Positions 25,297 through 33,392 of a DNA stretch of 53,599 bases are shown in pieces. Source of the stretch: Bdellovibrionales bacterium (GTDB taxonomy: Bacteria; Bdellovibrionota; UBA1018; CAIMNF01). How positions within the stretch are numbered: position 1 is the first letter of the stretch; each line of letters opens with the position of its first letter. The stretch is from positions 1 through 53,599 of the forward strand of contig JAGWXK010000004.1 of NCBI GenBank assembly GCA_018969905.1, given 5' to 3'. A program made the position numbers and the translations under genes. A model generated the notes under the pieces. It was not told the origin of the DNA. It saw nothing but the letters and a program-made list of their open reading frames with translations, and did not search any database.

Positions 25297-25420
25297 AGGC
25301 TGCTCAAAAAGGTCAAGATGCGAGGTCCAAGGGTGCAAAGCGAATGAGGCGTATGCTCAAATACGTCGGAATGAGCTTTTGCATTCTTGGACGCAGCAGA
25401 TTGACCTTTTTCAGCAGCCT
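25297..25420. repeat. Long imperfect palindrome following the 25.4-kb gene
   Basis: The outer arms 25297-25315 and 25402-25420 are 19 nt each and pair at 18 of 19 positions (AGGCTGCT...AAAAAGGTCA form). Further inward, TCCAAG...TGCAAA pairs with its partner TTTGCA...CTTGGA, so the whole 124 bp can fold into one long stem. The right arm ends one base from the stop codon of the secreted barrel-like gene. From memory, very similar AAAAAGGTC...GCAGCCT palindromes recur in many deltaproteobacterial genomes; I cannot verify this here. The remaining part of the 306-bp gap (25116-25296) shows no gene. Confidence 0.85.
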
Positions 25421-25421
25421 C

Positions 25422-26744
25422 CTAAAGAGCTCGGAAGAGCGGAAATCCGATGGATACCCCCGCACTCTTCGCGCTAAATGCTCCGGCATCGGTGGGCTCC
25501 TGCCATTGAATGAAATTAAACTCGTAAAAAAAGCTGGAATTCCCGAACCGGATCCAGGAATTGATATAGGAGCGATTGGAAATCAGAGGATAGAAAAACC
25601 CCCCGAAGGTAAAGTTCTGCCGCCGGATCAGAAAATCCCGAAAGCCGATTTCGATGCCCTGAGGCGCACTCATTCGGATGTACTGCTTTCCATCGGAATG
25701 AAAACTGAGCACATGCGCCCCAAGCAGCAAATTGAAGTGGATTCGTTCATCAATCCCCCGAAACTGCTCGGATACCAAATAAAGGCCGGTATCGACCTCG
25801 GGCTTTGCACGAATCGGGAAGGCACTAAAAGAGGCGAGCTTCATTCCCTCGCTGAAGTAATACCCAGCATAAATAGTCGGAAAAGCCCGCACCACATTCT
25901 GATGTGAATAGGGTCCGATTCCAAGTGAAACCCAAAGAGGATGAAACTTCTCGGGCAAAGGAACCTTGAGATCAAACGAATCACCCCCTTTTTCCAGGTG
26001 ATAGACTCCGGACTCGGGATTGTAAGAAAGAAGATGACTCACTCCATCCGCACTATCCGACTCCACTCCATTGATCCGAATGGTCCGAGCGCCGGATTCG
26101 GTTTCCCAACGAAGCTCAAGATCAGAGCGCATCACAAAGCCTGTATCTTGCTTGGGATGAACGGTAAGGCAGGAAACATAAACCCAGGAATGGTCGAGCT
26201 TGGGAGAGGAAATCTGCACTCGCGTCTGACTGCAATTGGAATCAAGCACCACTCCGGGATTCAGATCACGAGCATGACGGAAGCGCACTTTGATCGGACG
26301 AACATTTTTTCCAGAGAGAAGCAAATGATTGCCGGCCTCATGACTCAGAATCACGGGGACTTCAATCGTGTCGGTGGATGCGTGGAAAAGCACATCATGG
26401 TAGCGAAGCGTGGTGCCGGGCTCCACCTTGATTCTTGCGCGCGCCTTGGGCACGAGGAATCTTCGGTCCACCCTCACCCATTCCAGGCTTCCCGGCACCC
26501 ATTCCCACTTCAAATCGGTATCGAGAGTGAAAAAATCCAGATCAAGATCGCTTGGAGTAAAGATGAACTGATCTGACAATACGAGCGCAGACCTTGCGAG
26601 AAACTGGCCCGGCGGCTGAAAGCTCCCATCGGTCTGAGCAATCGCGAGACCGCCTGAGATCCCCGCGATTAGCGGCAAGCCAAAGGCAAGGGCAACCCTG
26701 CGTAGAACTTTTTGAACTGGCTCCGAAGAATCGGGGTCATTCAA
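25422..26744 (-). CDS. Exported protein with probable C-terminal beta-barrel, unknown function
   Basis: The protein has about 440 residues if begun at TTG 26744; no good ribosome site is visible and the start is not settled. The first 46 codons of the ORF-track frame lie inside palindromic element A and are unlikely to be coding. An export signal follows (VALAFGLPLIAGISGGLAIAQ). The first half is soluble and beta-rich; the second half alternates hydrophobic and polar residues (TIYAGYYFSEGMKLASFSAF, RIHFNLLLGAHVLSF, FTFGGFFYPLISN) like outer-membrane strands. Family not recognised. It follows rocD on the same strand. Confidence 0.6.
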   Translation of the reverse strand: MNDPDSSEPVQKVLRRVALAFGLPLIAGISGGLAIAQTDGSFQPPGQFLARSALVLSDQFIFTPSDLDLDFFTLDTDLKWEWVPGSLEWVRVDRRFLVPKARARIKVEPGTTLRYHDVLFHASTDTIEVPVILSHEAGNHLLLSGKNVRPIKVRFRHARDLNPGVVLDSNCSQTRVQISSPKLDHSWVYVSCLTVHPKQDTGFVMRSDLELRWETESGARTIRINGVESDSADGVSHLLSYNPESGVYHLEKGGDSFDLKVPLPEKFHPLWVSLGIGPYSHQNVVRAFPTIYAGYYFSEGMKLASFSAFPIRAKPEVDTGLYLVSEQFRGIDERIHFNLLLGAHVLSFHSDGKQYIRMSAPQGIEIGFRDFLIRRQNFTFGGFFYPLISNRSYINSWIRFGNSSFFYEFNFIQWQEPTDAGAFSAKSAGVSIGFPLFRAL

Positions 26745-26755
26745 GCGGGATGACT

Positions 26756-26870
26756 GGGAATGCTTGAGAATGATTTGGGGTTGGCCGACTCTCGCGAGTT
26801 TGGATTGACGAAAGCGAGGCCGCAGGACGCGGCTCGGAGGCCAAACCAAAATCATTCTTAAGCATTCTCC
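26756..26870. repeat. Structured 3'-end element A (after rocD)
   Basis: The outer arms 26756-26786 and 26839-26869 pair at 27 of 31 positions. They enclose a core of about 56 bp containing CCGACTCTCGCGAG, CGAAAGCGAGGCCGC and GCGGCTCGGAGG, shared with element C at 48.7 kb and partly with element B at 36.2 kb. Read as minus-strand RNA, GAGCCGC pairs with GCGGC(C)CUC to form an inner hairpin with a 5-nt loop. The right arm ends 2 bases from the rocD stop codon. There is no U-run. Confidence 0.85.
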
Positions 26871-26872
26871 GA

Positions 26873-28117
26873 TCACACGCATGAATTTGAAATTACTTGC
26901 TTGATCACTGAAAGTCCATGACTTAGCTCCGCCTCCGTGATCACGAGCGGTGGCGCGAATCGAATCGTGTGAACATGGGTCTGCTTTGCAAGAACTCCGT
27001 GATCCGCGAGTTCATGACATAAATCATAGGCTGTTTTTGGGTTGCCCTTTTGGTTCTTTCCGTGGGGCTTGATCACAACCGCATTCAAGAGCCCCTTGCC
27101 ACGCACTTTCTCGACAATCGGGGACTTCAGCGCCTCGATCTCTGCGCGAAAAATGCGCCCGAGGCGCTCAGCACGTTCGGCAAGTTTCTCCTCCAGCAAC
27201 ACCTCGACTGCGGCCTTTGCAACTGCGCAGGCCAGAGGGTTTCCGCCAAAGGTGGAACCATGCTCGCCTGGCCTAATCGTCAGAATCACTTCGTTTGAAG
27301 AAAGCACCGCTGAAACCGGAAGCACTCCGCCTGAAAGCGCCTTTCCCAAAATCAAAACATCGGGTTTCACGTTCTCATGATCACAAGCAAGCAGTCGCCC
27401 TGTTCTTGCAAGCCCCGTTTGAACTTCATCCGCGATGAAAAGCACGCCCGCACTTTTGCACATGCAAGCCGCACAGCGAAGATACCCCTCATCCGGAACC
27501 ACAACTCCCGCTTCCCCTTGAATGGGCTCCACCAGAAATCCCGCAACATGGGGATCTTTCAGCGCATGCTCCAGCGCCTTCAAATCATTGTAGGGAATGA
27601 CAATGAATCCCGGCAGATAGGGACCAAATCCGCCGCGGGACGCGGGATCGGTCGACGCAGAAAGAATTCCAAGGGTGCGCCCGTGAAAATTCCCCTCGCA
27701 CACGATGATCTTGGCCTGATTCTCAGGAATCTTTTTCACATCATAGCCCCAGCGACGGGCCAGCTTCATTGCGGTCTCGACCGCCTCTGCACCCGAGTTC
27801 ATCGGAATCAGACGATCAAATCCCAAAAGCTCGCAGAGCCACTTTTCAAACTCTCCCAGACGATCGTTATAAAAGGCTCGCGAGGTGAGCGTAAGTCGGG
27901 ATGCTTGCTCGGTCAGTGCCGCTACGATCTTCGGGTGCGCGTGTCCCTGATTGACGGCGCTGTAGGCTGAAAGAAAATCAAGGTACTCCTTGCCATCCAC
28001 ATCCCAGACCTTTGCCCCCTGCCCTTTGGTCAGAACCACTTCGAGCGGAGCGTAGTTCTTCCCACCATACCGGTTTTCGAGATCAATCAGACGTTTTGCT
28101 TTTTCGCTCAAATGCAT
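26873..28117 (-). CDS. rocD: Ornithine--oxo-acid aminotransferase
   Basis: A 414-residue class III PLP aminotransferase. The opening [19 protein letters not shown] and [15 protein letters not shown] are typical of ornithine aminotransferase, as is [22 protein letters not shown] contacts are in [13 protein letters not shown] and the Schiff-base Lys in [10 protein letters not shown]. It makes glutamate-5-semialdehyde from ornithine, linking arginine breakdown to proline and glutamate. Divergent from the pseudouridine synthase gene; followed at once by element A. Confidence 0.93.
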   Translation of the reverse strand: MHLSEKAKRLIDLENRYGGKNYAPLEVVLTKGQGAKVWDVDGKEYLDFLSAYSAVNQGHAHPKIVAALTEQASRLTLTSRAFYNDRLGEFEKWLCELLGFDRLIPMNSGAEAVETAMKLARRWGYDVKKIPENQAKIIVCEGNFHGRTLGILSASTDPASRGGFGPYLPGFIVIPYNDLKALEHALKDPHVAGFLVEPIQGEAGVVVPDEGYLRCAACMCKSAGVLFIADEVQTGLARTGRLLACDHENVKPDVLILGKALSGGVLPVSAVLSSNEVILTIRPGEHGSTFGGNPLACAVAKAAVEVLLEEKLAERAERLGRIFRAEIEALKSPIVEKVRGKGLLNAVVIKPHGKNQKGNPKTAYDLCHELADHGVLAKQTHVHTIRFAPPLVITEAELSHGLSVIKQVISNSCV

Positions 28118-28126
28118 GGACTTCTT

Positions 28127-28155
28127 TTAGCAGAAAGGCCCGTTTCATGTATAGT
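28127..28155 (+). promoter_or_regulatory. Promoter of the RluA-like gene, nearly leaderless
   Basis: TTAGCA and TATAGT are 17 bp apart; the ATG at 28164 lies only 8 bases after the -10 box, so the mRNA would begin within a few bases of the start codon. No ribosome-binding site fits between. Confidence 0.5.
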
Positions 28156-28163
28156 GCGATGGA

Positions 28164-28799
28164 ATGAACCCGGGCTCCTCCAAACCTCCTCTCAAATTCA
28201 AGGTGATCCATCGGGACTCCTTCTGCCTTTGCGCTCACAAGCCCCACGGAATCTCCACCTACCGCGAATCTCGCGGTGGAAACGCTCCGGGACTGAAGGA
28301 GCTGCTCGAGGATCAGCTGAATCAGCGCTTGTTTCCGGTTCACCGGATCGATGCGGATACGTCGGGCCTCGTCTTGTTTGCCCTCGATCCAAAAAGTGCC
28401 GCAGCCTTCACCCGCCTTTTCAAGGAACACAAAGTGAAGAAGACCTACCATGCATGGTGCGTGGGCGAGACGCCCTCCAAGGGCTGTATCAAAACGCCCT
28501 TGAAAAAGAACAAATCCGATGAGACCGAATCCGCGCGCACCGATTATACGCGCCTGAAATCCGGGCGAGGGTTCAGCCTGGTGGAAATTCATCCTTACAC
28601 GGGACGCTTTCACCAAATCAGGCGCCATTTCGATTCGATCGGACATTCACTGGTCGGAGATCCTTTGTATGGGAACCCCGAACCATGGACGGGCTTTTTC
28701 AAGGGCGCCCCCCGCCTCATGCTCCAGGCCGCCGAACTTGAGTTCATCCATCCGATCTCAAGAAAGCCACTCAAAATCAAAACCAAAGAGCCTCTTTAA
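28164..28799 (+). CDS. RluA-family RNA pseudouridine synthase
   Basis: The protein has 211 residues. The catalytic Asp is in PVHRIDADTSGLVLF (the H-R-[LI]-D-x-x-T-S-G motif), the N-terminal CAHKPHGIST is the substrate-facing strand, and YTGRFHQIRRHFDSIGHSLVGDPLYG is the conserved C-terminal block. There is no S4 domain, so it resembles TruC/RluA-type single-domain enzymes. The exact uridine target in tRNA or rRNA cannot be read from sequence. It stands alone, divergent from rocD. Confidence 0.9.
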   Translation: MNPGSSKPPLKFKVIHRDSFCLCAHKPHGISTYRESRGGNAPGLKELLEDQLNQRLFPVHRIDADTSGLVLFALDPKSAAAFTRLFKEHKVKKTYHAWCVGETPSKGCIKTPLKKNKSDETESARTDYTRLKSGRGFSLVEIHPYTGRFHQIRRHFDSIGHSLVGDPLYGNPEPWTGFFKGAPRLMLQAAELEFIHPISRKPLKIKTKEPL

Positions 28800-28882
28800 A
28801 TGGTCAACTGCTCCCGTTGAATTTGCGCCGCCCCGGCGAGCCAACCCTTCAGATATTCCTGATTGTTTTTATCTGTTTTTGG

Positions 28883-28911
28883 TTGAAAAAATACCCCCTC
28901 TCCACTAGTCT
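28883..28911 (+). promoter_or_regulatory. Candidate gsk promoter
   Basis: TTGAAA and TAGTCT are 17 bp apart and about 30 bp upstream of the gsk ATG, which also has AAAGGA as ribosome site. The 28800-28882 stretch before it holds a small CGCCG/CGGCG stem but no T-run. Confidence 0.45.
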
Positions 28912-28940
28912 CTCCCCACTCCCAAAAGGACCAAAAAGCG

Positions 28941-30239
28941 ATGAAATTTCCCGGCAGACGAAAGAGCAAACACTACTTCCCGGTCACCGAAAAAGATCGG
29001 GTCAACATCGATCACAACTTCATGACCGATAGTTCCTACCACGTGATCGGCATCGATCAGCTTCTGGTCGACATCGAGTGCCAGGTCGAGGACTCCTTCC
29101 TCGAAGAATATCGCCTTCAAAAGGGGCAATCCCAACTGATCGATCACAGGCTATGCGATGAAATCTATGAAAGGCTTCGCGCCGAGAAAAGAATTCACGG
29201 AGAGTTTGCCGGTGGAACCGTAGGGAACACGCTTCACAATTTTTCGGTTCTTTCCGACGAGCGCGCAGTTCTATTGGGTGCGATCTCAAAACAAATCACC
29301 GTGGGCGATTATTCTTTCAAGTACATCGCTTCCACCTCCTCGAAAGTCGACCTCAATCATCTGCAACCCTGCCCCTCGCCCATGGGTCGAGCCATGTGCT
29401 TCATCACCCCGGATGGCGAGCGCACGTTTGGAATCTCAAAAGGCTGCATGAACGATTTGAGCCCGGATTACATTCCAGCCGCCCTGATCGAGCGATCCTG
29501 TGCGCTTCTGATTTCGGCCTACATCCTGCGCGATGAGGCAGCACCGATTTTCAAGGCAACCCTCAAGGCCTGTGTAATCGCAAAAGCCGCAAAAGTGCCG
29601 ATTGTGCTGACGCTCGGAACCAGTGGCCTTGTTGCCGAAAAATCCGAATTCTTCAAAAAGTTCATCGCGGATCATGTCAATGTTCTTGCCATGAACCACG
29701 ACGAAGCAAGGGCGCTTACCGGAATCGAGGACCCGCTTCTTTCTTTGCAGGACGCCCTTCAAATCACGGATCTTGCCCTGCTTACGGTCGGCGCCCAGGG
29801 CCTCTACATCGGAGCGATCGTGGACGAAAAGTTCGCGCGCCTCACGAAACACGAACTCCACACCAAATCGATTGTGAACTACAACCAGTATGAATACTCG
29901 CGTGCCATGCGAAGATCAGATTGCGAAAATCCGGTGTCGATCTACTCGCACATCAATCCGTTCATGGGCGGGCCGCTCGAGATCCGAAACACCAATGGCG
30001 CGGGCGACGGCGCGCTTGCGGCGCTCCTTCACGACATGGCTGCAAACCGCTACCATTTCAGCAAAATCCCGAACAGTCCGAAGCACGCGGCTCCTTACCT
30101 CACCTACTCCTCGCTTGCGCAGATTTGCAAATATTCAAATCGCGTAAGCTTCGAGATCCTGTCTCGAAATTCCCCACGGCTCTTCCGGGGACTCCCTGAA
30201 AAAGAGGAAAGCCTTGATGAGGCCTACTGGGCAAAGTAA
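28941..30239 (+). CDS. gsk: Inosine-guanosine kinase
   Basis: The 432 residues align over their whole length, from recall, with E. coli Gsk (434 residues): the start MKFPGRRKSKHYFPV, FAGGTVGNTLHNFSVL, MNHDEARALTG, NQYEYSRAMR, the anion-hole/catalytic motif NTNGAGDGALAALLHD, and the C-terminal SPRLFRGLPEKEESLDEAYW. It belongs to the PfkB sugar-kinase family and phosphorylates inosine and guanosine for purine salvage. It is convergent with the PurQ-like gene, placing salvage beside a diverged purine-synthesis cassette. Confidence 0.95.
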   Translation: MKFPGRRKSKHYFPVTEKDRVNIDHNFMTDSSYHVIGIDQLLVDIECQVEDSFLEEYRLQKGQSQLIDHRLCDEIYERLRAEKRIHGEFAGGTVGNTLHNFSVLSDERAVLLGAISKQITVGDYSFKYIASTSSKVDLNHLQPCPSPMGRAMCFITPDGERTFGISKGCMNDLSPDYIPAALIERSCALLISAYILRDEAAPIFKATLKACVIAKAAKVPIVLTLGTSGLVAEKSEFFKKFIADHVNVLAMNHDEARALTGIEDPLLSLQDALQITDLALLTVGAQGLYIGAIVDEKFARLTKHELHTKSIVNYNQYEYSRAMRRSDCENPVSIYSHINPFMGGPLEIRNTNGAGDGALAALLHDMAANRYHFSKIPNSPKHAAPYLTYSSLAQICKYSNRVSFEILSRNSPRLFRGLPEKEESLDEAYWAK

Positions 30240-30249
30240 AGCCCAGCTG

Positions 30250-30990
30250 TCATTGCTCGCAATATTTCGCGGCGTTTTCAAAAATCGCATAACCTTGGCC
30301 GGGCGCTGCCGCGCGGGTCGGGTTCATGAACCAGTCCTCGGCATTGGTCCAGTTCAAGAAATACTCGGGATGCGGCGTCAGACCGAAGATCCGCCCCGAT
30401 GGATCACAAAGGCCGATGATCTTTTCCTGCTCACCGGTCTTCAGGCACGCAAGCCCAAGCCGCTCGATCTTCCCCTTGGCCTCCACAAATGCACCGGGCT
30501 CGATCACAAACTCGGTGTCCTTCTGATTGAGCGGCAATTCAATGGTCCCCATTTCCTTGAGCCAGATGCAGCGGTTGCCGATCGGAACCGCCTTCACCCA
30601 TCGGCTTTCGGTCTGAGCCGATTCGTTGATTCTCAAGGTGAAATCGTCACCAAAGACATTCATATGGAGCAACGCCTGAAATCCCGTGCCCACCCCAAGG
30701 ACCAGGCCTCCACGCTCGGCAAATTTCAGGAGATTCCAACGAAACAGATGCTGCATCTTGATCGCAAACATCTTCCCCCCACCCAAAACCGAGGAATACG
30801 TATTGCCTCCGGTCACGATCAGTACCTTGTATTTCAGGCAGAGCTGATCAAGGTCAATCCGGTAATCGAGGATATCCGCAACGCTCAGGATCTCCGAGTC
30901 AAAACCAACCGAGTTCAAACCATGTTCAAAATGTCGCTCTCCCCGGCTTCCGGGTGCCGAAAGAATGAGTGCCCGGTATTTGCTGCTCAT
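30250..30990 (-). CDS. PurQ-like glutaminase-fold protein lacking the catalytic Cys
   Basis: The 246 residues follow the PurQ (FGAM synthase subunit I) class I glutamine-amidotransferase pattern: ALILSAPGSRGERH, LIVTGGNTYSSVLGGGKMFA, and the triad end GLTPHPEYF with His and Glu. At the nucleophile elbow, where active enzymes read LG-[IV]-C-N-G-x-Q, this protein reads LGVGTGFQ: Gly101 replaces Cys and Thr replaces Asn. It therefore should not release ammonia from glutamine. Its ATG overlaps the PurL-like stop (ATGA). It may be a structural or regulatory subunit, or decayed. Confidence 0.8.
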   Translation of the reverse strand: MSSKYRALILSAPGSRGERHFEHGLNSVGFDSEILSVADILDYRIDLDQLCLKYKVLIVTGGNTYSSVLGGGKMFAIKMQHLFRWNLLKFAERGGLVLGVGTGFQALLHMNVFGDDFTLRINESAQTESRWVKAVPIGNRCIWLKEMGTIELPLNQKDTEFVIEPGAFVEAKGKIERLGLACLKTGEQEKIIGLCDPSGRIFGLTPHPEYFLNWTNAEDWFMNPTRAAAPGQGYAIFENAAKYCEQ

Positions 30991-33392
30991 AAAAGATCCT
31001 CGATGGAAAGGGTCTCCACTTGATCCGCTTCATTCCGGATCACAAGGTAAGGCGTGGAGGTCACCCTTCCTACAAATTCGAACTCAACCCCGAGAACCCT
31101 CCATTCCTCTTCAATTGCATAGCGCTCGTTTTCACTCACGCTCACGAAAAAACCTCCGGGAAAATGATGCTGGAGCCTGACCTCAGCCCCGAGTTTCCGC
31201 TTCTTCAATGCAAATGAAAGCGCATCCACGACTCCTTTGCTCGCGTCCGCAGTGGACTCGATCGCAACCGCACTGTGAAGTCCTGTCTGATAGCGCCCTT
31301 CGAATCCGGCAAGCCAGCGGGTTCCGGGCTGCTCGAAGTCTCCGGGCAACCAGTAAATCCGGTCTTGGACAAACTTAAGCTCCTCTGTCCGTACGGTTCG
31401 GATATCGGAAACTTTCGCAACAACCTGAATGGCCATCCAATGGGCCTGAATGTCCGGTTCATGGGCATACTCGATTTCAGTCACCTGAATGCCGTATTCA
31501 CGCTCTACTTTCTTTAGGACCTTCGACCACTCACGGAGTCCGTTCAAATAGGAAACCTGGATTGAATTGATCTGGCCACCCATCGCGGTACACTTCCGAA
31601 GCAGATAATCCAGATGCTCCGACGAAAAACCCTGATCCACAAGGTCGGAGAGCACCATCAATCCCGACCACGAGTCAAGTGAGGGTCTTATCACAATGGG
31701 CGTGGCCACCGAAGTATGAAAAACTTCAGGCTTCAGGATCAACTCCTCGGTGGCAAACCGGTTCCGGAACCGGGAGGGCTGTCTCCGGTCTTCCTGTAAA
31801 AATAGCGGTTCCTCAAGCAAGGACTCTTCTCCCCGACTCTCACTCGAATCAAGACCGAAAAACTCTTGAATCGTGGCTCCCGCCTTGACAGAGCCACCCT
31901 CCAGGATCCGCACATCTCCAGTCAAAGTAGTGGTTCCGAATGAAAGAAAAGGAACTCCTCGCAATCCGAGTTCATGAAAAACCCATTCCCTTTTATCCGG
32001 ATTTATTCCCCAAATGAATCCGAGCGAAAGTCCGGATTCAAAAAATCGCTTGAACCACTCCTGCACTCCATCAATCTGAAGATCCATTCCGTATTGAAGG
32101 TGACTCTTGCCTCCCTTCAGACATTGCAAAAGACTGCGTCCGGATGCATGAATCGAAAAATCCAATGCCTCACCCTGGATTGCATGTCGGAATACGGACT
32201 TGAGCTCGCTCAAATAGGTAAGGTTTCTCAAAAGCCCCTGATCGGAATACCCCACAAACAAAAGCTCCGAGATAGAGCCGGTTTCTCTGGGATTCGGAGG
32301 CAAGAGTCCTGGATTGAAAAGACTCACACTTCCCGTCCAGAAATACGCAGGAAGGGACTCATGTCCTTCCTCAAGAACTTTCATCACCGCAACCGGAGTG
32401 TTGGTGGATTCGGCAACCCGCTCGATTGCGCTCTCGAAATCGTCGCGGACCTTGAGCGGTGATTCTCCTTCGATTTCGCTCCTCCAAAGCCTGTTCTTCT
32501 CGGGAAGGACTCCCAGCAAGGTTTGAAGACGCATCTCGCCCTTTTGGTCAAAATGCTCGAGCTGATGCCTGCACAGTTGGAACTCCGTTTGAATCAAGGA
32601 CTCCAACTGAAGTTTTGAGGAAGAAAAACGCATGTCCGAAATAAAGCTCCACTCATCGCCCTGACAAAGAGGAGCCTTTGCAGTCCGATCCGGAAGCCGG
32701 GCGCGAAGAAGCTCGTTGATCCTGGACCATTGGATCGGAAGATCCTGCGGCCTGGACGGACTTCGAAACTGAAGCAGTTTCGATCGTACGGCCAGTTGAG
32801 GGGATGCAAGATACTTGGCGACCTGCTCTCCCTGAAACCGGGAGTTACGCTTCAACTCCTCTTCCGAAAGAAGCGACCAGGATTCGGTTTGCTCACGCGC
32901 AAACCAGTTTCTTGCCACCCATTCAAGATCAGACTGGATGAGCCTTGCACCCTCCATCAGCAGGAGTTCACCGGTGACTACGCGATCCTCGGGAGACTTT
33001 CTGCCCATGATGGTTTGGACTGCGTCCAGAATGACCAAGGCATCCTCATCGTGGACACTCAGGCGCTTACGCTTCTCGATTCCATGAAACACTCCGGGAC
33101 GAAACGGGGATTCCTGCATCAGGTCGTAGAGGGTGCCTGTGGCGCCCGCGGCAGAGGGCAACAAGTCCCCGGTAAAGACCCAATCGGTCACACGATTCTT
33201 GAAAGCGGCTTGGATGGCATGCACAACCTTGTCTCGCGGAGCATCGATTTCCATCCAAGTCACCTTGAGCTTTCGAGTCCAACGGATCTTCTCGGAAAGA
33301 CTCGGATGGATCTCTCTGATCTTCCGGAGAATCTGTTCCGCTTCGGGATCCGTGAAATCTGTCTTGAAGCCGGTCTCAACCCTACAAAACAT
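30987..33392 (-). CDS. Diverged PurS-PurL-like fusion protein
   Basis: This protein has 801 residues from ATG 33392, which has GGGAAGAG upstream; the ORF-track start 10 codons earlier lacks one. Residues 1-85 resemble PurS (DPEAEQILRKIREI...IRWTRKLKVTWMEID...IQAAFKNRVTDW). The rest follows the overall order of a FGAM synthetase large subunit, with a C-terminal AIRS-C-like end (GGFFVSVSENERYAIEEEWRVLGVEFEFVGRVT). The hallmark ATP- and substrate-binding motifs of PurL, such as SHNHPS and the Gly-rich loop, were not found. Family assignment rests on partial patterns plus the PurC- and PurQ-like neighbours. The start overlaps the PurC-like gene by 11 bp. Confidence 0.6.
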   Translation of the reverse strand: MFCRVETGFKTDFTDPEAEQILRKIREIHPSLSEKIRWTRKLKVTWMEIDAPRDKVVHAIQAAFKNRVTDWVFTGDLLPSAAGATGTLYDLMQESPFRPGVFHGIEKRKRLSVHDEDALVILDAVQTIMGRKSPEDRVVTGELLLMEGARLIQSDLEWVARNWFAREQTESWSLLSEEELKRNSRFQGEQVAKYLASPQLAVRSKLLQFRSPSRPQDLPIQWSRINELLRARLPDRTAKAPLCQGDEWSFISDMRFSSSKLQLESLIQTEFQLCRHQLEHFDQKGEMRLQTLLGVLPEKNRLWRSEIEGESPLKVRDDFESAIERVAESTNTPVAVMKVLEEGHESLPAYFWTGSVSLFNPGLLPPNPRETGSISELLFVGYSDQGLLRNLTYLSELKSVFRHAIQGEALDFSIHASGRSLLQCLKGGKSHLQYGMDLQIDGVQEWFKRFFESGLSLGFIWGINPDKREWVFHELGLRGVPFLSFGTTTLTGDVRILEGGSVKAGATIQEFFGLDSSESRGEESLLEEPLFLQEDRRQPSRFRNRFATEELILKPEVFHTSVATPIVIRPSLDSWSGLMVLSDLVDQGFSSEHLDYLLRKCTAMGGQINSIQVSYLNGLREWSKVLKKVEREYGIQVTEIEYAHEPDIQAHWMAIQVVAKVSDIRTVRTEELKFVQDRIYWLPGDFEQPGTRWLAGFEGRYQTGLHSAVAIESTADASKGVVDALSFALKKRKLGAEVRLQHHFPGGFFVSVSENERYAIEEEWRVLGVEFEFVGRVTSTPYLVIRNEADQVETLSIEDLL

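Noticed and set aside
26744-26882. First 46 codons of the track ORF 25422-26882
   Set aside because: They coincide with palindromic element A and with the rocD 3' end; the composition reflects the repeat, and a signal peptide begins only afterwards.
28810-28835. CGCCG-CCC-CGGCG stem after the RluA-like gene as terminator
   Set aside because: The stem is only 5 bp and is followed by AGCCAACCC, without a T-run.
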